From: Aridibaculum aurantiacum
Lineage (GTDB): Bacteria > Bacteroidota > Bacteroidia > Chitinophagales > Chitinophagaceae
Assembly: GCF_017355875.1 (NCBI RefSeq)
Contig: NZ_JAFEWC010000001.1
Span: 62,001 to 126,000, forward strand
Direction of reading: 5' to 3'
Length of the DNA: 64,000 nt
In this document: positions 34,380-42,207 of the stretch, piece after piece
How the letters are laid out: each line of letters starts with the position of its first letter
How positions within the stretch are numbered: position 1 is the first letter of the stretch
The notes under the pieces: generated by a model
Seen by the model: the letters and a program-made list of their open reading frames with translations, nothing else
What the model was told of the DNA's origin: nothing
Database searches by the model: none
Position numbers and translations under genes: made by a program

Positions 34380-36416
34380 TCAGCCTTTCATTCCCTCCAG
34401 CTCTTTCTGCATCTTGAGCATTTCATCGCGGAGGCGTGCAGCTTCCATGAAGTCAAGGTCTTTGGCGGCTTTTTCCATTTGCTTGCGTACCTGTGTGATT
34501 CGCTTTTCCATTTGTGGGATAGTTGTGTATTCACTATCGGCTTCGGCGGCACGTGTTATCAATGTTCCGTCGTCGTCTATAGCATATTGGTTCACTGGCT
34601 CACCCTTTATGTCCAGTACCGAGGTCTGCTTCATGATCTGCTCTATCGACTTCTTAATGGTCATTGGTGTGATGCCATGTTGCAGGTTGTAAGCGATCTG
34701 TTTTTCGCGGCGCCGCGTGGTCTCATCAATTGTGCGCTGCATACTTTCAGTGATGGTATCGGCATAGAAGATCACCAGTCCATCCACGTTGCGGGCTGCA
34801 CGTCCTGCTGTCTGCGTCAGGCTCTTTTCATTACGCAGGAAACCTTCTTTATCTGCATCCAGTATCGCCACCAGCGACACCTCCGGAAGGTCCAAACCTT
34901 CACGCAGCAGGTTCACACCCACCAGTACATCTATCTCACCCAGTCGTAGCTGGCGCAATATCTCCACCCGCTCCAGTGTATCTACTTCGCTGTGTATGTA
35001 CTTGCTCTTTATGTTGATGCGTCCCAGGTATTTATCCATTTCCTCCGCCATCCGCTTGGTAAGCGTGGTTACCAACACGCGGTCACCTTTGGTAACGCGT
35101 TTGTCAATTTCATCCAGCAGGTCGTCAATCTGGTTCACGCTAGGGCGTATCTCTATCGGCGGATCCAACAGCCCGGTTGGACGAACCACCTGTTCTACCA
35201 CTACGCCACCTGTTTTCTCCAGCTCGTAATCACCGGGAGTGGCACTTACGAATACCACCTGGTTCACCATGCTCTCAAACTCGTGGAAGTTCAGTGGGCG
35301 GTTGTCAAGTGCACTTGGCAGGCGAAAACCATAATCAACGAGCACCAGTTTACGGCTGCGGTCACCACCGTACATACCAGCTATCTGCGGCACGGTCTGG
35401 TGGCTCTCGTCTATCACACAAAGAAAGTCGTCAGGGAAATAGTCAAGCAGGCAGAAAGGGCGGGTGCCGGGTTTGCGCCTGTCAAAGAAACGGGAGTAGT
35501 TCTCTACGCCGTTGCAATAGCCCAATTCCCTGATCATTTCAATGTCGTAATTCACCCTTTCGCTCAGTCGCTGAGCTTCTATAAACTTGCCGGTGTTTTT
35601 AAAATATTCCACCTGCGCCGCCATCTCATCCTGTATCTCGAAGAGCACCTGGTGCATCATGTCCTTGGGCGCCAGGTAAAGATTAGCAGGGAAAATAGCA
35701 GCATGATCTAGTTTGCTTAAACGTTTACCGGATGGCAGATCAAGTGTTTCTATCTCTTCTATCTCGTCTCCAAAGAAGGTGATGCGGTAGCCAAAATCCA
35801 CGTAAGGCAGGTTGATGTCAACAGTATCTCCTTTCACTCTAAAAGACCCGCGACCAAACTCTCCTTGGCTGCGGCTGTAGAGACTGTTTACCAGCGAGTG
35901 CAGGAAACCTTGCCTGGATATAGTTTGTCCCTGCTGGATTCGAACAATACCGTTGGCGAATTCTGTAGGGTTTCCCATACCATATATACAGCTCACTGAA
36001 GCAACGACAATAATATCGCGGCGGCCGCTTAGCAACTGCGAGGTTGCCTGCAGGCGTAGCTTGTCCAGCTCTTCGTTGATGCTCAGGTCTTTCTCAATAT
36101 AAGTATCACTTACCGGCATGTATGCTTCCGGCTGGTAGTAATCGTAGTAGCTAACAAAATATCCCACAGCATTTTCTGGGAAAAACTGCTTGAACTCACC
36201 ATACAGCTGCGCCACCAGTGTTTTGTTGTGGGTAAGCACCAGTGTTGGCCGCTGAACATTCTGGATAACATTGGCTATGGTAAAAGTCTTACCGCTACCA
36301 GTCACCCCAAGAAGCGTCTGGTACTGCTCGCCCTGCAGGATGCCTTCGGTAAGTTGTTGAATGGCCGAAGGCTGATCGCCTGCAGGCTGGTAAGGAGAGA
36401 CTAAAGAAAATGGCAT
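34380..36416 (-). CDS. uvrB: Excinuclease ABC subunit B
   Basis: The 678-residue nucleotide-excision-repair helicase loads at damage with UvrA and recruits UvrC. Walker A is GVTGSGKTFTIANV. The strand-gripping beta-hairpin region is VSYYDYYQPEAYMP. The helicase box ESHQTVPQIAGMY and the later VGVNLLREGLDLPEVSLVAI and QTAGRAARN motifs are in place. The C-terminal UVR domain (QMEKAAKDLDFMEAARLRDE) binds UvrC. Length is normal. The start ATG at 36416 lies just after a TAATTTG promoter-like element on the minus strand. The repeat array 36.5-38.3 kb lies directly upstream. Confidence 0.97.
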   Translation of the reverse strand: MPFSLVSPYQPAGDQPSAIQQLTEGILQGEQYQTLLGVTGSGKTFTIANVIQNVQRPTLVLTHNKTLVAQLYGEFKQFFPENAVGYFVSYYDYYQPEAYMPVSDTYIEKDLSINEELDKLRLQATSQLLSGRRDIIVVASVSCIYGMGNPTEFANGIVRIQQGQTISRQGFLHSLVNSLYSRSQGEFGRGSFRVKGDTVDINLPYVDFGYRITFFGDEIEEIETLDLPSGKRLSKLDHAAIFPANLYLAPKDMMHQVLFEIQDEMAAQVEYFKNTGKFIEAQRLSERVNYDIEMIRELGYCNGVENYSRFFDRRKPGTRPFCLLDYFPDDFLCVIDESHQTVPQIAGMYGGDRSRKLVLVDYGFRLPSALDNRPLNFHEFESMVNQVVFVSATPGDYELEKTGGVVVEQVVRPTGLLDPPIEIRPSVNQIDDLLDEIDKRVTKGDRVLVTTLTKRMAEEMDKYLGRINIKSKYIHSEVDTLERVEILRQLRLGEIDVLVGVNLLREGLDLPEVSLVAILDADKEGFLRNEKSLTQTAGRAARNVDGLVIFYADTITESMQRTIDETTRRREKQIAYNLQHGITPMTIKKSIEQIMKQTSVLDIKGEPVNQYAIDDDGTLITRAAEADSEYTTIPQMEKRITQVRKQMEKAAKDLDFMEAARLRDEMLKMQKELEGMKG

Positions 36417-36530
36417 ACTGCAAATTACGCAATGTGCAGGTGGTGGAGATGATGAAAATGTGAAAACGCTGGAGCAGCGGGCTCTGAATATTTTATTATG
36501 TCACTTTTTGCTTCGCCAAAAAGTAAACAA

Positions 36531-36550
36531 CCTGCCTGCCGGTAGGCAGG
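36531..36550. repeat. 20-bp palindrome inserted in the first repeat unit
   Basis: CCTGCCTGCCGGTAGGCAGG interrupts the first unit between its first and second hairpins, where the other units run straight on. CCTGCC and GGCAGG form the stem. Confidence 0.6.
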
Positions 36551-37596
36551 AAAGGCGACCGGGAATGATGTTCGGCCCATTCCAGGAGTCTTACTATTGA
36601 GCTTTTGTACAAAGTGGTGAAGGACAGCGGGGCTTTGATGCCTTAAAATAGTTATCAGGCCGTTTCAATTCTATGTTACTTTTTGCTTCGCCAAAAAGTG
36701 ACCAAAAAGGCGACCGGGAATGATGTACAGCCCATTCCCGGAGTCTTACTGTTGAGCTTTTGTACAAAGTGATGAAGAGCAGCGGGGCCTTGATGCCTTG
36801 ACTGGTTTGCAAGTGCATTAGTAGCAATTTCTCCACCAGTTATTGCAGAAGGACATCAGCCGGTTCGGTGGCGAGCGCAGCGAGACATTCAATCATTGCG
36901 CAGCTTTGATTGAAAGAAGCGGGTGGAGTCCTGGCGCAATAACGAGCGCCATGCGGCCCGAGCAAAAGAAACTCTGAATTAGTGTTGCAATATCAAACGA
37001 CTGCAGGTTAATGCTAGATCAGCTGTGATTATTTTTTACTTCTGAATTAACCGAAGCAATAGCAATTCCTTTCTTTATGTCACTTTTTGCTCCGCCAAAA
37101 AGTGACCAAAAAGGCGACCGGGAATGATGTACAGCCCATTCCCGGAGTCTTCCTATTGGGCTTTTGTACTACTGTAATGAAGAGCAGCGGAGCTTTGATG
37201 CCTTAACAGTTTTGCAAGCATATTAGTACTGATTTTACCACCAGTTATTGCAGAAGGACATCAGCCGGTTCGGTGGCGAGCGCAGCGAGACATTCAATCC
37301 TTGCGCAGCTTTGATTGCAACAACGGTTAGATTGATTTCTAATCATTCTCTTATATGTCACTTTTTTTGCGTGCCCAAAAAAAGTAACCAAAAAAAGGGC
37401 ACCGGGAATGATGTACAGCCCATTCCCGGAGATCCGCGATTAGGCTTTTGTACAAAGTGGTGAAGAGCAGAGGGGCGCTGATGCCTTGACTGGTTTGCAA
37501 ATTCTTCAACTCTCAAAATGAAGTTCCAAAAACTACTATGCATGAAAAACAAATGTTGAGGTCACAGTAGTACAATTGCTTAATCAAGGAACAGGG

Positions 37597-37658
37597 AAAG
37601 GAACGGGGTGTAATCGTTCCTTTCTTGAACTTTCTTTGTTTCAAGACAAAGAAAGTGA
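37597..37658 (+). repeat. Diverged hairpin pair within the repeat region
   Basis: Two perfect stem-loops lie side by side. AAAGGAACG / CGTTCCTTT has a 9-base loop (37597-37623). ACTTTCTTTG / CAAAGAAAGT has an 8-base loop (about 37630-37657). The second has the same form as the first hairpin of the repeat units with a different stem sequence. Confidence 0.6.
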
Positions 37659-38368
37659 CAGATGTAGGAAAATGGTTCATCCCTCAATCATCCATTCTTT
37701 TAGTTAATTACTTGTTATGTTACTTTTTGCTTCGCCAAAAAGTAACCAAAAAGGCGACCGGGAATGATGTACAGCCCATTCCCGGAGTCTTTCTATTGGA
37801 CTTTTGTACAAAGTGATAAAGAGCTTCGGGGCCTTGATGCCTTGACTGGTAGCAAGCTCATTAGTACTGATTTTACCACCAGTTATTGCAGAAGGACATC
37901 AGCCGGTTCGGTGGCGAGCGCAGTGAGACATTCAATCATTGCGCAGCTTTGATTGAAAGAAGCGGGTGGAGTCCTGGCGCAATAACGAGCGCCATGCGGC
38001 CTGAGCAAAAGAAATTCACAACTTACTGCTGCCAGTATTTAAAATTGCTTGCTTGTTTTATGCTGTGCTTTTGTTGATCCCCTGACCAATTGGATAGCAG
38101 TTCGGAGCCAATGCCTTAAGTGAACAGCAAGCCACTTCAATTCTATGTTCTTTTTTGCTTGTCCAAAAAAGAACCAAAAAAGACAGCCGCGCATGATTAC
38201 CGCCATGCGCGGCGGGTCCGCGATGTAGCAGTGGTACTACTGTGATTAAAAGCAGTGGGGCCTTGATAAGTTCCTTAGTCGGCTAAAACTCTCAATCGCT
38301 TGTTGGTATAATTGATGCGTACTTGGCCGGCAGCGCTGCTAATTTTTATTTTTGACTTTTATTTTGAC

Positions 38369-40021
38369 TTATCTAAACATCGGCGGATGCGTCTCTTCCC
38401 ACTCGGTAGCGTCCTGCAGTGCTTTGGCTACGGCAAGTAGCGTAGCATCCTGGTGAGTGCCAGCAAGAAGCGTGATGCTGGTCGGCATGTTTTGCCTATT
38501 AAATCCTGTAGGCAGACAGATAGCTGGATGACCGGTAAGATTGGTAATGGCTGATTGGTTACCGCTGCCAAAGCCGGGTGTAATGATGACATCGTAGTTA
38601 CTGAAGAACTTATGCATGGTTTGCATAAGCAGCGTACGGTGACGGTTTGCATTGATGTATTCAACCGCAGGAACAAACCTCGAGCCCCGGAAGAAGTTTG
38701 GCCAGTCATTACGAGTTTGGCGCGTCATCATATCATCCAGTGCTGATCGTGTAAATTCATCAAACGCAGCAGCACTTTCTGCACTAATGATAAGGCTCAT
38801 CATATTGAAGTGATACACGCCGCTGTCGGGAAAGTTAACCGGCTGTACGTTGGCTCCCATTTTTCTAAAAGCCTGCACCACCTTCCATTCGTTGGCCGCA
38901 GTATCTACTCTCCTGAAATAGTTGGCGGCATATCCAATCCGCAGTTTTTTTACATCAGCTTTGCCGGCATAATTAAAAGGCATGTCCACCGCGCTGGCAT
39001 CAAGACCATCTGTTCCTTTCATGTAGTAGAAAACAATGGCTGCGTCTTCTGCCGACCTGCAGATGGGGCCGATCTTATCCAAACTCCAACTTAATGCCAT
39101 TGCACCACTGCGGCTGATAGATCCGAAAGTTGGCCTGAAGCCGGTAGCGCCGCAAAGGGTAGAAGGGGTGATTATTGAACCCCATGTTTCCGTACCAATG
39201 GCAAAAGGTACAAGACCAGCAGCTGTAGCACTCGCCGATCCTGCCGATGATCCGCTGGAGCCTCTCTCCAGGTTCCAGGGATTGCGTGTGCGGCCACCGT
39301 ACCAATAATCACCCATAGCCAGTGCGCCAAGGGTGAATTTCGCCACCAGCACAGCACCTGCTTCTTTTAGCTGGGTGTAAGCATAAGCATCCTCTTCTAT
39401 CACCTGTTCCTTATATGGTTCAGCGCCCCAGGTGGTCTTGGTGCCCTTTACGGCAAAAAGATCTTTTAAACCATAAGGTATACCGTGCAGTGGTCCGCGG
39501 TACTTTCCTGCGGCTATTTCTTTATCGGCCTGTCTTGCCTGCTGCATGGCTAGGTCTTCGGTAAAAGAGATCACACATTCTAGTGTGTCGCTGTATTTCT
39601 TTAGCCGGTCGATGTAAAAGCGGGTCAGTTCTACAGAGCTGATCTTTTTGTTTTTTACCAGCGATGCCAGTTGCAAGATGTTGTAAAACGCCAGCTCGTT
39701 ACGGTTCTTTGGCAACGATACATTGGCAGGTATATTCCACTTCACCGGCAGTTGCTTTTTATTCAAATTCATTTCCGGCAGTATGGCAGAATGCGCGAAG
39801 GCAGGTGAAACATGATTTGGCAGCGATTGTTTGCGCATGTTTTCCATATCTGCGCGATGACCTTTAACGGAGGGATATAAAGAATCTATTTCCGCAGGTG
39901 TCAATTCTAATCCTATCAGTCGTGTGGCAGCATTTATGTCAGCACGAGAAATGGTATCCTGTGCAAAGGATGATAATATAAATGAGCAGCAAATGATCAG
40001 CTGTAGTATTTTCTTGTTCAT
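38369..40021 (-). CDS. Exported amidase (amidase signature family)
   Basis: The 550-residue hydrolase has a signal peptide (MNKKILQLIICCSFILSSFA/QDT). The Ser-cisSer-Lys core is present: the Lys in GIPYGLKDLFAVKGTKTTWG, and the serines in LERGSSGSSAGSASATAAGL and GTETWGSIITPST. The family cleaves C-N amide bonds in varied substrates, so the substrate here is open. The N-terminal 100 residues before the amidase domain are an extra helical region common in exported Bacteroidota members. It is a lone gene after the repeat array. Confidence 0.9.
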   Translation of the reverse strand: MNKKILQLIICCSFILSSFAQDTISRADINAATRLIGLELTPAEIDSLYPSVKGHRADMENMRKQSLPNHVSPAFAHSAILPEMNLNKKQLPVKWNIPANVSLPKNRNELAFYNILQLASLVKNKKISSVELTRFYIDRLKKYSDTLECVISFTEDLAMQQARQADKEIAAGKYRGPLHGIPYGLKDLFAVKGTKTTWGAEPYKEQVIEEDAYAYTQLKEAGAVLVAKFTLGALAMGDYWYGGRTRNPWNLERGSSGSSAGSASATAAGLVPFAIGTETWGSIITPSTLCGATGFRPTFGSISRSGAMALSWSLDKIGPICRSAEDAAIVFYYMKGTDGLDASAVDMPFNYAGKADVKKLRIGYAANYFRRVDTAANEWKVVQAFRKMGANVQPVNFPDSGVYHFNMMSLIISAESAAAFDEFTRSALDDMMTRQTRNDWPNFFRGSRFVPAVEYINANRHRTLLMQTMHKFFSNYDVIITPGFGSGNQSAITNLTGHPAICLPTGFNRQNMPTSITLLAGTHQDATLLAVAKALQDATEWEETHPPMFR

Positions 40022-40074
40022 GCGTGTAAGTTATTTCAATAGTAAAAGCGGCTAGTGCAGTTTCTTTAAAAATG

Positions 40075-40107
40075 TTTGGCTAAACTTATAAAAAGGGAGT
40101 GACTTTG
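40075..40107 (+). promoter_or_regulatory. Bacteroidota-type promoter candidate
   Basis: TTTG at 40075-40078, a 21-base spacer and TGACTTTG at 40100-40107 resemble the Bacteroidota consensus (TTTG at -33, TAnnTTTG at -7), with one mismatch. Transcription would begin near 40114, which argues against the upstream ATG at 40109 as start of the membrane-protein gene. Confidence 0.4.
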
Positions 40108-40315
40108 CATGAACTGGTGGTGTGGTGAATTGAGTATGGGGAGGACAGGGTGTGTTAAGTGGACCTGGTTAAAGCATTCATTGTCACATTGTGCGCTACT
40201 GTTTCTATGGCACTATGTGTTGGAAATAAAACCTTTTACTCATTCTTCTCCTGCACCTAAATATAGACCTACAGCGCCGTTGCCTTATTTTTACCGCTCA
40301 CCTGTTTACAAGCGC

Positions 40316-42001
40316 ATGATACTACTGCTAGGTTCTGCTTTACTGTTTTGGCTGGTCGTTTCAGTTATTGGAAATGTTGTTTGCAAAAACATTTTGCAGT
40401 ACACGCCGGGCTTGTTCATGCAGTTTGTTGCCGGCTTTGTTGCTGTTACTACCGTTTGTAATCTGTTGTCATTTGTTATTCCGGTTGATCAATATGTAGC
40501 CCTTGGGCTGGTGGGGGTGTCGGTTCTTTTTTATAAAAGTGCATTTTCTGTTTTTGATCAATGGCGGCAGGCAACCCATAGCATGAACCGGTTGTACCTG
40601 CTTCTCTCGGTAGCTTTTGCGGCTGTATTGTTTAGCAACCTGCTTCTTCCGCCGCAGCACGTAGATAGTCAGGGCTATCATTTCCATACAGCGTTGTGGA
40701 TAGAGAAATATAAGATCATCCCGGGGCTGGTCAACCTGCACGGCAGGTATGGATTCAATTCTTCTTTTTTTACCCCTACGGCTGCTTTCTCTTTTACCGC
40801 TTGGGCAGGACAATCTTTGTATGTAGTGAATTTTGTTTTTATAGCGATGTTTTATGGCTGGCTGATCAGCAAGGGCAATCGTGCATTCGGTAGCTGGCAC
40901 CAGCTTGTTTACTTGGTTGCTGCATTGTACCTCTTCAGGGCATTGCTGGTGGGAACGAATTCACCCACGCCCGATGCCATTGCTTCTATCATTGTTGTGT
41001 GGGTTTTTATCGTGGTGGCTGAATATGCAGTAGGCCTGGTGCAGCTTTCTAAACAAGAAGCGGTGTTGCTGATCATTGCCGCTGCATTTTCGCTTACAGT
41101 CAAGCTGAATACTGCACCGCTTATTTTGCCTGCAGTTTATCTTTTCGTAAAACAAGGTTTGTATAAGAATGCGAAGCAAATCTCTGGTTTGGCCATTGCT
41201 GTAGCTGCTGTAGTGGTGCCCTGGTTGATGCGCAACTTTATTATCTCAGGTTACTTTGCCTACCCGGTTGCTTTCACCGGGTTTCTGCAGCCCGATTGGC
41301 AGGTGCCGGAAGAAATGCTGCGTTTTGATAAGCTGCTTATCAATAATGGCCCGAAGCTTATTTCCGAGGATTGGGAAGCGGTGGACAAACTTCCTTTCTG
41401 GGAATGGATGCCGCAGTGGGTGATGGCACATTATACACCTGGGTCATTGGTAAGTCTTGCAGGAGTATTTGTTTCAGTGGCAGTTGGTATTGCAGGAATA
41501 ATAATCATGGCGAGGCAGCGGAAGCAAGCATCTTTACTGGTTGCCCTCATGGTTTTTAGCGGGCTAATGTTCTGGTTGTTCAATTCGCCTGATTACCGGT
41601 TTGGCTTTCCTTACATGATCAGTGTGATAGCAGTGAGCCTGCTGCCTTTCCTGTATAATAAGCAGATCTCAAAGTCTCATAAAAAGCTAATGGCTGTTGT
41701 GGTTGTGAGCATCTGTTTGTTCTACACAGGCAAAACGGTTTATATGCTGTCGGCTTATGATTTTTCTTCTTACGTGGTGAAGCCGCTAAAGCAGGAAGAC
41801 TACTTCAGGCGCAATGATATTTCAACATTTAAGACTTTGATATTGGGCGATGGTGTTGTGCTGTACCTGGATGATGTGGACCATAATTGTATCAATGCGC
41901 CACTGCCGTGCTACCCGCGCCACTTTCCGGGCCTTTCCCCTACACAAGTAAGATTGCGAGGCAAAACCATAGAGGAAGGTTTTAGAACGGAGAAGAAGTG
42001 A
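40316..42001 (+). CDS. Multi-spanning inner-membrane protein, possibly GT-C-like
   Basis: The protein is 561 residues from ATG 40316 (MILLLGSALLFWLVVSVIGN). The frame is open to 40109, but those 69 residues look untranslated. About 11-13 membrane helices can be counted. A large loop after the fourth carries PPQHVDSQGYHFHTALWIEK, and later come FRALLVGTNSPTPDAIASII and NSPDYRFGFPYM. The acidic loop and topology recall GT-C glycosyltransferases and the LIC_10190-type membrane-protein family, but I cannot confirm either. The last 80 residues are soluble. Lone gene; function unknown. Confidence 0.75.
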   Translation: MILLLGSALLFWLVVSVIGNVVCKNILQYTPGLFMQFVAGFVAVTTVCNLLSFVIPVDQYVALGLVGVSVLFYKSAFSVFDQWRQATHSMNRLYLLLSVAFAAVLFSNLLLPPQHVDSQGYHFHTALWIEKYKIIPGLVNLHGRYGFNSSFFTPTAAFSFTAWAGQSLYVVNFVFIAMFYGWLISKGNRAFGSWHQLVYLVAALYLFRALLVGTNSPTPDAIASIIVVWVFIVVAEYAVGLVQLSKQEAVLLIIAAAFSLTVKLNTAPLILPAVYLFVKQGLYKNAKQISGLAIAVAAVVVPWLMRNFIISGYFAYPVAFTGFLQPDWQVPEEMLRFDKLLINNGPKLISEDWEAVDKLPFWEWMPQWVMAHYTPGSLVSLAGVFVSVAVGIAGIIIMARQRKQASLLVALMVFSGLMFWLFNSPDYRFGFPYMISVIAVSLLPFLYNKQISKSHKKLMAVVVVSICLFYTGKTVYMLSAYDFSSYVVKPLKQEDYFRRNDISTFKTLILGDGVVLYLDDVDHNCINAPLPCYPRHFPGLSPTQVRLRGKTIEEGFRTEKK

Positions 42002-42207
42002 ACAGTTTATGGTTCTTGTTCCTGGTTCTTTGTTTGTGGTTTGTGGTTTGTTGTTTGTGTGGTTTCTTGTTCCTGGTTTCTTGTTTTAAGCTTCTAGATT
42101 AAGCATCAAGAATTTAACATGCAGCATCCAGTATCCAACCTCCGCATCCATCCAGCATCTATCATCAAGCATCTGCTAAGGCCTAAAAACTATCGTCTAA
42201 AGCCTCC

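Larger units (their letters stand above)
36496..38280 (+). repeat. Array of six or more same-orientation structured repeat units
   Basis: The 1.95-kb gap between uvrB and the amidase gene has no real gene. It holds repeated units beginning near 36500, 36676, 37079, 37357, 37719 and 38146. Each starts with an ACTTTTTG / CAAAAAGT hairpin. A CCGGGAATG / CATTCCCGG hairpin follows, then GGCTTTTGTACAAAGTG-like and GGGGCCTTGATGCCTT-like segments. Three units (36676, 37079, 37719) continue with CAGAAGGACATCAGCCGGTT onward; two of these carry TTCAATCA / TGATTGAA and TGGCGC / GCGCCA stems. Spurious open frames cross the units. I do not recognise a published family. Confidence 0.85.

Noticed and set aside
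34257-34949. 230-codon plus-strand frame over the uvrB end
   Set aside because: It lies antisense to uvrB, whose motifs are unmistakable.
36594-37952. Several 60-80-codon frames inside the repeat array
   Set aside because: They are translations of the stem-loop repeats, differ in frame between units and share no start context.
36496-38280. CRISPR array
   Set aside because: Units are 130-300 bases, structured throughout and without uniform spacers; no cas genes nearby.
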